60,889 nt of DNA from contig CAZKAP010000020.1 in NCBI GenBank assembly GCA_964550895.1, positions 1 through 60,889 on the forward strand, in the 5' to 3' direction. Both the position numbers and the translations under genes were made by a program. This DNA comes from CAZKAP01 sp964550895. GTDB lineage: Bacteria; Bacteroidota; Bacteroidia; Flavobacteriales; Flavobacteriaceae. A model generated the notes under the pieces. That model saw nothing but the letters and a program-made list of their open reading frames with translations. It was not told the DNA's origin and searched no databases. Below, piece by piece: positions 53,077 through 60,889 of the stretch (its first letter is position 1; every line of letters starts with the position of its first letter).

Positions 53077-53660
53077 AACAAGAAGAATTTGATTCACTTT
53101 GGAAAGAACTGGATGGATCCTGGGATTTTGAACAACCCGGTGAAGGACACCGCGAGCGCTTCGAGCGGAGGCTGGCCGATTCCGGTTTGTCCGGGGACAT
53201 CGACCTCCACGGCCACGGAGGGGGAACGAACGGGTTTGCTTTGCGCCAGCTCTGGATACAGCGAATAGCGGTCGCCTGTGTGGTCGTGCTGATTGGATTC
53301 GGCATCTACGATTCCGAGAATAACCCCGTCGAACAACAGGTAAGTCGAATCGCACCGGAAGCCGGTGAGTCCGCCATGTATTTCACGGGTATACTAGAGA
53401 AGCGAATACAGGAACTGGAGAATGCCCAGACCCCTCAGACGGCACCTATGGTTCAGTCCGCCCTTGCAGAAATCAGGACCCTGGAGGCCGACTACCGGAA
53501 ACTGGAACGCGAACTGTTGCGAGGCGGTAATACCGAATTCCTGCTCAGGGCCATGGTGACTAATTTCCAGACGCGGATCGATCTGTTGAATGAAGTCCTG
53601 GTTCAAATCGAAGAATTTAAACTATTGAACACCCAAAAACATGAAGAATACACTCTTTAG
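53073..53660 (+). CDS. one-helix membrane protein coupled to the ECF sigma (candidate anti-sigma)
   Basis: This 195-residue protein has an N-terminal region of about 60 residues, one membrane helix (IAVACVVVLIGFGIY at about 65-79) and a C-terminal region rich in Glu and Lys that is likely coiled coil. It overlaps the sigma stop (ATGA) and overlaps the next gene by 20 bp. No zinc-binding HxxxCxxC motif is seen, so it is an atypical anti-sigma candidate by position only. Confidence 0.7.
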   Translation: MKQEEFDSLWKELDGSWDFEQPGEGHRERFERRLADSGLSGDIDLHGHGGGTNGFALRQLWIQRIAVACVVVLIGFGIYDSENNPVEQQVSRIAPEAGESAMYFTGILEKRIQELENAQTPQTAPMVQSALAEIRTLEADYRKLERELLRGGNTEFLLRAMVTNFQTRIDLLNEVLVQIEEFKLLNTQKHEEYTL

Positions 53661-54732
53661 CATACTACTACTGGTATGCGCAATGCTTACCCTGCCCGTA
53701 CAGGCAGAAGGGGGCGATGGAAAAATGAATGGCCGATACACTAAGGAAAAGGTCATCACCAGGGATTATAAGGTGAATAAAACCGCCCTGTTTAAGCTGA
53801 AGAACAGTTACGGCACGGTAAGCCTGTCGAGCTGGGAGCAGGACAGGGTCACGGTCGAGGTACGGATTAAAACCAATGGCAATAACGAAAAAAAGGTACA
53901 GCAGCGCCTGGATGAAATCGATGTGGAGTTCGATGCGTCGATGGATCGCGTGTCCGCACGGACTCGATTCGGCAAAAGCGGGAATTCGTGGAATTGGAAC
54001 AATAGCAACCGGGTCAATGTTCAGGTGGACTATGTGGTCAAACTACCGGTGAAGAACAGCATCGACCTGGCCAACGACTACGGGAAGATCCTACTGGACC
54101 GCATCGATGGTCATGCCCGGATTAAATGCGACTACGGGTCTATCGAGGCAGGTGAGCTGCGCGGGCGGGAAAACGTCCTGAATTTCGACTACACCAGCAA
54201 ATGCCAGTTCGGATACGTGAATACGGCAACAATCCATGCGGATTACTCCTCCTTTCACATAGATCGCTCCAACGCCCTGACCATTAATGCGGATTACACG
54301 CAGACGGCCATTGACCGGGTACAGGACATCACCTATAGCTGTGACTACGGTTCCTTAGAGGTTGCCGAAGTTTTGAACGTGAAAGGCAATGGAGACTATA
54401 TCACCCATAAATTCGGCAGCGTGAGCGGAGATCTTTCCGTCACGGCTGACTATGGAAGCATTAAGATTGAGCAGCTCACCCCTGAAGCCGGAAACATACA
54501 GCTGCTTACCGAATACGCCGGTGTGAAGATCGGATACCATCCCGATTACGCCTTCGACTTCGAAATTAAGACCGAATTTGCGGATCTGTCCGGCAGGGAC
54601 GACCTCAACGTTAAAGTACGAGTGGAAAAATCCAACGAGCGCCTCTACAAGGGTTTCTATGGGCAGGAGGATTCGGGAAATAGTATCTTCATCAATAGCC
54701 AATACGGAGGTATCGCACTGAAAAAGCTTTAA
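53641..54732 (+). CDS. exported DUF4097-type beta-repeat protein
   Basis: This 363-residue protein has a signal peptide (ILLLVCAMLTLPVQA, about residues 8-22) and a body of short repeats with a DYG or DYS core spaced 17-22 residues (residues 146, 164, 183, 201, 218, 235 and 270). Such repeats form a right-handed beta-solenoid. The family is DUF4097. Function unknown; it may be a surface or envelope-stress protein. Confidence 0.8.
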   Translation: MKNTLFSILLLVCAMLTLPVQAEGGDGKMNGRYTKEKVITRDYKVNKTALFKLKNSYGTVSLSSWEQDRVTVEVRIKTNGNNEKKVQQRLDEIDVEFDASMDRVSARTRFGKSGNSWNWNNSNRVNVQVDYVVKLPVKNSIDLANDYGKILLDRIDGHARIKCDYGSIEAGELRGRENVLNFDYTSKCQFGYVNTATIHADYSSFHIDRSNALTINADYTQTAIDRVQDITYSCDYGSLEVAEVLNVKGNGDYITHKFGSVSGDLSVTADYGSIKIEQLTPEAGNIQLLTEYAGVKIGYHPDYAFDFEIKTEFADLSGRDDLNVKVRVEKSNERLYKGFYGQEDSGNSIFINSQYGGIALKKL

Positions 54733-54749
54733 ATCAAAATTCAGCAATT

Positions 54750-55481
54750 ATGAAAACTGTACAATTATTCACCCTGATCCTGCTGGCGTGCGTCTCGCTG
54801 GCTACCGCACAATGGGGAGGAAAAAAAGTAAAAGGAAACGGCACTTTTACCACAGTAGAACGAAGTGTCGGGGACTACGACGGCATAGCCATGTCGGGCT
54901 GGTTCGACCTGGAGATCATAGCCGGACAAGAGGGCCGCATTACCCTCGTGGCGGAAGAAAACCTGATCGAATACATCGTTACCGAGGTCAGGGACGGCAT
55001 ACTGAAAATCAAGACCCAAAAGGGATTTCAGCTCAAGCCTTCTTCGTACAACAAGGGAGTGCAGATCACGGTACCGGTCGAATCGGTGTCCTCCGTATCC
55101 CTGTCCGGTTCCGGGGACATCGTAAGCTCAACGGTGCTAAAATCGGAGGAATTCGACGCGGCCATGTCCGGTTCAGGTGATGTGACCCTGAACATAGAGG
55201 TTGGGAGCTGCATTGCGGCAGTGGCCGGTTCGGGTGACATCAACCTCTCGGGTACCGCCGACAGTTTCAAGGCTGCTGTATCGGGCTCGGGTGACATCAG
55301 CGCCTATGGCCTCAGTGCCAGGAAGGCCCATGCGGCTGTAGCGGGATCCGGCGATATAGAACTCAAGGTAACGGAAGAACTCACCGCGAGGGTCTCAGGA
55401 TCCGGTGACATCCGTTACCGGGGCAGGCCCGAGAAGTTGGATAGCAAAGTGGCCGGCTCAGGCGATATACAGGGACAGTAG
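54750..55481 (+). CDS. GIN-domain (DUF2807) exported beta-solenoid protein
   Basis: This 243-residue protein has a signal peptide (first 20 residues) and the putative auto-transporter head GIN domain. It contains seven GSGD repeats at residues 120, 141, 160, 179, 199, 217 and 236, spaced 18-21 residues apart. It starts 17 nt after the DUF4097 gene. Roles in adhesion or stress response are only proposed for this family. Confidence 0.85.
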   Translation: MKTVQLFTLILLACVSLATAQWGGKKVKGNGTFTTVERSVGDYDGIAMSGWFDLEIIAGQEGRITLVAEENLIEYIVTEVRDGILKIKTQKGFQLKPSSYNKGVQITVPVESVSSVSLSGSGDIVSSTVLKSEEFDAAMSGSGDVTLNIEVGSCIAAVAGSGDINLSGTADSFKAAVSGSGDISAYGLSARKAHAAVAGSGDIELKVTEELTARVSGSGDIRYRGRPEKLDSKVAGSGDIQGQ

Positions 55482-55505
55482 TACGCATTACTAACTCAGG
55501 GAAGA

Positions 55506-55538
55506 ACCGGGGGTTTCTACAGCTCCCGGTTTTTATTT
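55506..55538 (+). terminator. candidate terminator after the ECF operon
   Basis: ACCGGG (55506-55511) pairs with CCCGGT (55525-55530), followed by TTTTATTTTC. It overlaps the end of the convergent MFS gene by about 20 bp. Confidence 0.55.
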
Positions 55539-56887
55539 TCAAACCGTTCGGGCAGCGGCTGCGGTTTGCGGGGAACCCGGGTGAGCATAACGGCACCTGC
55601 CAGGAAGAATAGCCCCAGAAAAATAGCGGAATTCCGCATACTCCCAGTGATCTCGGCCACCATGGCATAGAGAAATGTGCCGATAATAATGCCTATTTTC
55701 TCCGCCACATCGTAAAAACTAAAGTAGGAAGTCGTATCGGGTGAGTCGGGTGGCAGGAATTTCGAATAGGTCGACCGGGAGAGGGTCTGTATGCCTCCCA
55801 TAACCAGGCCTACCCCACCGGCGGCTACGTAAAATTCAACGGGTTCATAGACGAAATAGGCATAAATGCATAGCCCCACCCAGATCAGGTTGACCCCAAT
55901 CAGCGTGGGTATATTTCCGAAGCGCTCCGAGCTGCGGGATGTGAGCAGGGAACCGGGTATGGCGATGAGCTGTATCAGCAGTATGCTCACGATCAGGCCC
56001 AGGGTACGCTCGTCCCCACTACCCCATCCGACCTCCTCCTCACCGAAATAGGCAGCGATAAGCATAATGGTTTGTACGGCTATGCTGTAGACGAAAAAAG
56101 AGGCCAGGTAACTCTTCAAACGAAGCTGTGAGCGCAGTTCGCGCCATACCTTACCCAATTCTCTGAACCCGCCCATCAGTGCTGAACTCTGTTGTCCGCT
56201 GCGCTGATTACCACGGGGCATGTAGCGGAAGGTGTACTGACTGAATGCAATCCACCAAACCCCCACAGAGGCAAAGGAATACTTCATGGCCATGACCTTG
56301 GCCGGAGTGCCGTCAGCGGCGTCGGAAATGCCGAAGCTATCGGGAAACATCACCATGACCAGATTAACCAGCAGCAACAGCACGCTACCGATATAGCCCA
56401 GCGAATACCCTTTGGCACTGATGCGGTCGTGCTGATCGGGAAAGGCGATATCGGGCAGGTAGGAATTGTAGATGGCAAAATTCACCCAGAAGCCCACCAG
56501 GGCAAGCAAGTATATCAGCAAACTGAGCTCCAGCCATTCCAGAGAGAAGAAATACAGGCCTATGCAGGAAAGGGCACCGAGGTAGGAAAAGAAGATGAAA
56601 AAACCCTTCTTATTGCCGGTGTAGTCCGCGATACCCGAGACCAGCGGAGTTACCACCGCTATCACCACAAATGCAAGGGAAGAAACATAGGAAATCAGCG
56701 GTGCTCGTTCGAAGGTACGCCCCCAGACATCGACCGTATCCGATCCGGACACCCGGAAGAGTTCCCCCAGGTAGATCGGGAAAATGGCCGATGCGATGAC
56801 CAGGCTGTACACGGAGGTCGACCAGTCGAAAAAGGCCCATGCGTGCAGGAGTTTCTTGCTGCCTTTCGGAGCCTTGTTCGAAGTCAT
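55517..56887 (-). CDS. MFS transporter, UMF1/Atg22 family
   Basis: This 456-residue membrane protein has about twelve helices, the size of a major facilitator. The N-terminal WAFFDWSTSVYSLVIASAIF is the signature of the UMF1 (vacuole effluxer Atg22-like) group, and the central GGIQTLSRSTYSKFLPPDS loop supports it. The substrate is unknown. It is convergent with the GIN gene and begins 17 nt after the M48 gene stop on the same strand. Confidence 0.88.
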   Translation of the reverse strand: MTSNKAPKGSKKLLHAWAFFDWSTSVYSLVIASAIFPIYLGELFRVSGSDTVDVWGRTFERAPLISYVSSLAFVVIAVVTPLVSGIADYTGNKKGFFIFFSYLGALSCIGLYFFSLEWLELSLLIYLLALVGFWVNFAIYNSYLPDIAFPDQHDRISAKGYSLGYIGSVLLLLVNLVMVMFPDSFGISDAADGTPAKVMAMKYSFASVGVWWIAFSQYTFRYMPRGNQRSGQQSSALMGGFRELGKVWRELRSQLRLKSYLASFFVYSIAVQTIMLIAAYFGEEEVGWGSGDERTLGLIVSILLIQLIAIPGSLLTSRSSERFGNIPTLIGVNLIWVGLCIYAYFVYEPVEFYVAAGGVGLVMGGIQTLSRSTYSKFLPPDSPDTTSYFSFYDVAEKIGIIIGTFLYAMVAEITGSMRNSAIFLGLFFLAGAVMLTRVPRKPQPLPERFENKNREL

Positions 56888-56904
56888 CCGGTGGGTGATT
56901 TGAT

Positions 56905-57714
56905 TTACTTGAAATTCGTCACCCCGAACTTGGCGGCTTCAGCCTTGGCGGCGGGAGCCCACTGGGTCAGGTGCGCGATTCGGGTTTCGTTAGACGGATG
57001 AGTACTGAGAAACTGGGGCGGCCCCTGCCCGCCGCTCCTGGCCTTCATGCGCTTCCACAGCTCGGCGGCTTCGTCCGGATTGTATCCCGCGATAGCCATG
57101 ATCTGAAGACCGATCCGATCGGCCTCGGTTTCGTGACTCCGGCTAAAGGGCAGCATGACCCCGACCGTACTACCGATTCCGTAGGCCATGTTAAAGGTAT
57201 TGCGGGCCTCCGGATCCTGTATCGCTATATTACCGGCAACGGCTCCCAACTGCTGTATCATCCCGGCGCTCATCCGCTGTGCGCCGTGGTCGGCCAGGGC
57301 GTGTGCGACTTCATGCCCCATGACTACGGCTATACCCGTCTCGGTCTGGGTGATGGGCAGGATTCCGGTATAGAAGACAATTTTGCCCCCGGGCATGCAC
57401 CAGGCGTTCACGGTTTCGTCCTGCACCAGGTTGTACTCCCAGCGGTAATCCTTTAGGTATCCCGGATAGCCGTTGGCATCCAGCCAGCGTTCTGCAGCCG
57501 TGGCTATACGCTGGCCTACCCGCTGTATCATCTGGGCCTCAGAGGTGTTCTTTACTACTTTGTTCTCATTGAGAAATTCGTCGTACTGGGCAAAGGCCAT
57601 GGGAAACAGGCTCTGATTACCGTAGAAGTTCAGCATTTTCTTCCCGGTAAAGGGATTGGTCTTACAGGCGAACACACCGAAGAAGACCAGGGCAAAGAGG
57701 AGTACTTTTTTCAT
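56905..57714 (-). CDS. M48-family metallopeptidase lipoprotein (LoiP/YggG-like)
   Basis: This 269-residue zinc protease (start ATG 57714, MKKVLLFAL) has a lipobox LVFFGVFAC, so it is anchored in the envelope. The zinc motif is VVMGHEVAHALADHGAQR, with the third ligand in SRSHETEADRIGLQIMAIAG. The longer reading from 57777 lacks a signal peptide and is rejected. It sits between the GH31 and MFS genes on the same strand. Confidence 0.92.
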   Translation of the reverse strand: MKKVLLFALVFFGVFACKTNPFTGKKMLNFYGNQSLFPMAFAQYDEFLNENKVVKNTSEAQMIQRVGQRIATAAERWLDANGYPGYLKDYRWEYNLVQDETVNAWCMPGGKIVFYTGILPITQTETGIAVVMGHEVAHALADHGAQRMSAGMIQQLGAVAGNIAIQDPEARNTFNMAYGIGSTVGVMLPFSRSHETEADRIGLQIMAIAGYNPDEAAELWKRMKARSGGQGPPQFLSTHPSNETRIAHLTQWAPAAKAEAAKFGVTNFK

Positions 57715-57819
57715 TCTATAAAGGGTTAGCCCGGGCAAAATACGAAAAAATAGAACCTGCTGTCCCGGCCTTATCAACTGGCAGGGAGCACAGACGAATA
57801 ATCTACTCAGTAAAACGGA

Positions 57820-60219
57820 TCAGACCCCCATTAACTGGATCTCGGTAAAGTTTTTGGGTACCACCAGGGTATTCTCTCCCCTGAACTTGACTTTCTCGTA
57901 GTTCACCCGTTCGTTGTCCAGTTCAATCATGCTGATCGAGAACGGCAGGCCGTGAAAACGCAGCATAATGGTTGTATACGATGTGGTGTAGGTGCCGTCT
58001 TTGAACTGTTGAATCACGAGCTCGTTCTCCTTTCCCTTCAGACGGAAATTACGCAGGCTGTAGCGTCCCTTCTTGTAGTCGTAACCGTCGAAATGGTCCT
58101 CGTATACCGTGGAATTTTCGGTGCCCTCCTTGAAGTACACATCGATAACCAGCTCCTCCACTTCCTTCTCGCCCACGTATTGCTGAACCGGGTACCTGGG
58201 TATCATGGCTCCCTCTTTGACGAAGAGGGGTATGGTATCGATCGGGGCCTCCACATACTTTTCCACCCCCCCTTTACAGATCTCATCTGTCCAGAAATTG
58301 TACCATTTGCCCTTGGGGATGTACATTCTCCGGCCCTGGGCGTTGGCCTCCTGCACCGGACAAACCAGTAAATGCGGTCCGAACATGAATTCGTCGGTTC
58401 GAAAATGGGTCTGGTTATCCGACTGATCATAGAATACCAGGGATTGTATAATGGGAAGACCCTTATTGATGTAGTGGTAAAAGGTCGTGTAGAGGTAAGG
58501 CAGCAATTCGTAACGCAAATTGATGTAGCTGCGTACGATGTCGGTCACCTCATCACCGAACGACCAGGGTTCCTGGTCTCCGTGATCACCGCTGGAATGC
58601 ACCCGGCAGAAGGGGTGGAACACCCCGAGTTGAACCCAGCGGGCAAAGAGTTCCCCATTGGGTTGCTCGGCGAAACCTCCGATATCGGTACCTACGAAGG
58701 AATAGCCGCTCATACACATCCGTTGGACCTGAACGTTGGCAATCCACAGGTGTTCCCAGGTAGCGATATTGTCTCCCGTCCAGGTTGCGCAATAGCGCTG
58801 GGTTCCGGCATAGGCCGCCCGGGTCAGTACAAAAGGTCGCTTGGGAAAACTAAACTTCTTAAGCCCTTCATAAGTGGCCCTGACCATCTGCATTCCATAG
58901 ATATTATGAGCCTTGCGATGGCTGCAGGGGTGTCCGTCATAGTCGTGCCGGACGTCCAGATTGGCCGTTTTACTGGGCACATCCATCACGGCTGGCTCGT
59001 TCATATCATTCCAGACGCCATGTACCCCAATATCCTGTATCATCTCCTTGTACAAGCCAGCCCACCACTCCCGGACTTCCGGATTGGTGAAATCGGGAAA
59101 CTTACACTCCCCCGGCCATACCTTGCCCTTGAAGTGGGGACCATCCGCCCGTCGGCAAAAGTACTCATTCTTCATGGCCTCCTGATACACCCAGTAATCC
59201 CGGTCTATTTTTATCCCGGGATCGATCATGGTCACGGTCCTGAATCCCATCTCTTGCAGGTCATCGACCAGCTTCTTCGGATTGGGGAATCGGTTCTTGT
59301 CCCAGGTAAAGCAGCGGAAGCCGTCCATGTAGTCTATATCCAGGTAGATCGCATCGCAGGGGATCTCCAGTTCCCGGAATCCCTTGGCGATCTGACGAAC
59401 CTGTTTTTCCGGATAGTAGCTCCATTTAGACTGGTGGAAGCCCAGCGACCACAGAGGGGGCAGGTCGGGCACCCCGGTCAGGTCGGTATAGGCCTCCAGC
59501 ACCTGTGCCATGGAGGGGCCAAAAAAGAAGTAGTAATTCATCTCGCCCCCGTCGGCCCAGAAACTGGTCACGTTTCGCTGTTCATGCGCGAAATCGAAAT
59601 AGGTGCTGAAGGAATTATCGAAAAAGATACCGTAGGCCATGTCGTTGTGCAGGCCTATGTAAAAGGGAATCGACTTGTACAGGGGCTCCTGGTCCTTTCC
59701 GAAGGCGTACTGATCGGTCACCCAGTTATTGACGCGTTTACCTTTCAGGTTGGTATGGGATGCCTTATCGCCCATGCCGTAGAAGCTCTCACCACTTTGA
59801 GCCACCTTGCTCATCTTGACCACGTCACCACCGTAATCGTAGTTCTCCTCCCAATGGAAGCCCTCTTCGTCCTGATTGATCACCATTTCGTCCTTGTCCA
59901 CGATCTGTACCTTCATGTTCTCTTTGGCGACATAGATTTTCATCTTGGCCGTGACGATGGAATATTCGGTACGGTCTTCGACGACTTCGAGTCGCTGATA
60001 GCCCAAACTTACGTCCCTGTCTATGGCATACGAAAAATCGGGTTCGAAGTCGTGATAGGTGGCATAACGGAAGCGAACCGCACTATCCCTCAAGACCGTT
60101 ATCTCGAGGACTACTCCATTATGAGAGGTGAATATGATCTTATCCTGATCCTTCCTGAAATCCACCACTTCCCCGGGCTGAAGATTTCCGCGGTGTTTGT
60201 ACTCGGTGTTTGTAATCAT
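57820..60219 (-). CDS. glycoside hydrolase family 31 alpha-glucosidase
   Basis: This 799-residue GH31 enzyme acts on alpha-linked glucosides. The catalytic nucleophile Asp is in GVWNDMNEPAVMDVP near residue 400, and the acid/base Asp is in CATWTGDNIATWEHLWI near 470. It also has the N-terminal mutarotase-like beta-sandwich and the FARWVQLGVFHPFCRVHSS segment. No signal peptide is seen, so it is probably cytoplasmic. It lies 65 nt after glgB on the same strand, suggesting glycogen or alpha-glucan use. Confidence 0.93.
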   Translation of the reverse strand: MITNTEYKHRGNLQPGEVVDFRKDQDKIIFTSHNGVVLEITVLRDSAVRFRYATYHDFEPDFSYAIDRDVSLGYQRLEVVEDRTEYSIVTAKMKIYVAKENMKVQIVDKDEMVINQDEEGFHWEENYDYGGDVVKMSKVAQSGESFYGMGDKASHTNLKGKRVNNWVTDQYAFGKDQEPLYKSIPFYIGLHNDMAYGIFFDNSFSTYFDFAHEQRNVTSFWADGGEMNYYFFFGPSMAQVLEAYTDLTGVPDLPPLWSLGFHQSKWSYYPEKQVRQIAKGFRELEIPCDAIYLDIDYMDGFRCFTWDKNRFPNPKKLVDDLQEMGFRTVTMIDPGIKIDRDYWVYQEAMKNEYFCRRADGPHFKGKVWPGECKFPDFTNPEVREWWAGLYKEMIQDIGVHGVWNDMNEPAVMDVPSKTANLDVRHDYDGHPCSHRKAHNIYGMQMVRATYEGLKKFSFPKRPFVLTRAAYAGTQRYCATWTGDNIATWEHLWIANVQVQRMCMSGYSFVGTDIGGFAEQPNGELFARWVQLGVFHPFCRVHSSGDHGDQEPWSFGDEVTDIVRSYINLRYELLPYLYTTFYHYINKGLPIIQSLVFYDQSDNQTHFRTDEFMFGPHLLVCPVQEANAQGRRMYIPKGKWYNFWTDEICKGGVEKYVEAPIDTIPLFVKEGAMIPRYPVQQYVGEKEVEELVIDVYFKEGTENSTVYEDHFDGYDYKKGRYSLRNFRLKGKENELVIQQFKDGTYTTSYTTIMLRFHGLPFSISMIELDNERVNYEKVKFRGENTLVVPKNFTEIQLMGV

Positions 60220-60284
60220 ACGTTGATTATCGAAATAAAAATAAAAACCGTGCTAATGCATATCCGAACGCCACCGCGTCCCGA

Positions 60285-60889
60285 TTATTTTAATACGAGC
60301 GTGGATAATGGAGGAATGTCAAGCACCGCGGACTGTGGGTATCCGTGCCAGCCGATTTCGTCGATACGGATTTCTCCGGTGGGGTGGCCTGAACCCCCAT
60401 AATCCTCAGAATCGCTGTTCAGTACAATGTTCCAGTCCCGGGTATCGGGCAGACCAATCCGGTATCCGGTGCGGGGAACGGGTGTCAGGTTGCAGACTGT
60501 TACCACACTTTCCTCCTCCCTGTGCCCCATGCGCACATAGCAAATCACCGAATTTTCTGAATCGTTGTACTCCAGCCAGCGGAACCCATCGTGTGAAAAC
60601 TGCTTCTCGTGGAGGGCAGGTTCGGAGCGGTACAGGGCATTCAGATCCCGAATCCAGGCCTGTACTCCGCGGTGTACCGGGTAGTCCAGCAAGTGCCATT
60701 CCAGTCCTTTCTGATAGTCCCACTCCGAGGTCTGACCGAATTCTCCACCCATAAAGAGGAGCTTAGCGCCCGGATGGGTGTACATATAACCGAAAAGCAG
60801 GCGTAGGTTGGAAAAACGCTGCCATTCGTCACCGGGCATTCGGTAGATAAGGGAGTTCTTACCGTAGACCACCTCGTCGTGTGACAAGG
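60285..60889 (-). CDS. glgB: 1,4-alpha-glucan branching enzyme, 5' part cut off
   Basis: This is the C-terminal part (about 200 residues) of a GH13 branching enzyme that continues past the right edge. It begins at LSHDEVVYGKNSLIYRM, matching the GlgB SHDEV motif. KLLFMGGEFGQTSEWDYQKG and the C-terminal beta-domain ending TLVLK follow. Branching enzymes make alpha-1,6 branches in glycogen. The pair with the GH31 gene suggests a glycogen locus. Confidence 0.9.
   Translation of the reverse strand, partial: LSHDEVVYGKNSLIYRMPGDEWQRFSNLRLLFGYMYTHPGAKLLFMGGEFGQTSEWDYQKGLEWHLLDYPVHRGVQAWIRDLNALYRSEPALHEKQFSHDGFRWLEYNDSENSVICYVRMGHREEESVVTVCNLTPVPRTGYRIGLPDTRDWNIVLNSDSEDYGGSGHPTGEIRIDEIGWHGYPQSAVLDIPPLSTLVLK

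Noticed and set aside
58372..60402. 676-residue open frame on the plus strand
   Set aside because: It lies fully opposite the GH31 gene, has no recognisable motif and reads as a shadow of the coding strand.

Overview
The window reads as a chromosomal segment of a Bacteroidota bacterium, most likely class Flavobacteriia, with mid-range GC (slightly above half by eye). Supporting signs are the repeated Bacteroidota-type -7 box TAnnTTTG just upstream of genes, weak or absent Shine-Dalgarno sequences, and class-typical gene neighbourhoods: gyrA beside a TPR protein, DUF3822 beside rsmD, pyrR-pyrB beside rnz, and an ECF sigma operon ending in DUF4097 and GIN-domain proteins. The genus is not determinable by eye. 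No phage, insertion sequence, CRISPR array or tRNA was seen. Genes are densely packed and almost all intact; only the two edge genes are cut.

Layout. 1-8 kb: a truncated 7TM-HD phosphodiesterase, a thiolase, an NlpC/P60-like protein that lacks its catalytic cysteine, a TPR protein and gyrA. 8-20 kb: clpC, a small STAS-like protein, the NAD(P)HX repair enzyme, the threonine operon thrA-thrB-thrC, and gcvT followed by an SDR-type protein and a pterin carbinolamine dehydratase. 20-31 kb: yebC, a formylglycine-generating enzyme convergent with a Cys-type sulfatase, an FMN-dependent alpha-hydroxy-acid oxidase, a HAD phosphatase with kdsB, a DUF4126 membrane protein, a RecD-like helicase, a pilin/PilM-like pair with rsmD, and the RNase P RNA gene.

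31-40 kb holds dnaX, with an 11-A slippery run at the end of its clamp-loader part, and a seven-gene minus-strand operon that is a complete ebo cluster (eboA to eboF) with a TMEM220-family membrane protein at its end. Known ebo clusters are linked to moving metabolite precursors across the cytoplasmic membrane; the cargo here is unknown. 40-50 kb: a MiaE-like tRNA hydroxylase, ppk1 with a SixA-like phosphatase, pdxH, then pyrR-pyrB-small protein-rnz, rpsA, a LysM protein and cmk.

50-60.9 kb: lon, an ECF sigma operon that encodes a one-helix membrane protein and two exported beta-repeat proteins, a UMF1-type MFS transporter, an M48 lipoprotein protease, a GH31 alpha-glucosidase and the 3' part of glgB. 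The last two suggest a glycogen or alpha-glucan locus that continues beyond the right edge.

The points most worth following up are the dnaX A11 run with an immediate -1 stop, the ebo operon with its altered EboF metal site and appended TMEM220 gene, the cysteine-less NlpC/P60 protein, and the orphan pilin-like/PilM-like pair.
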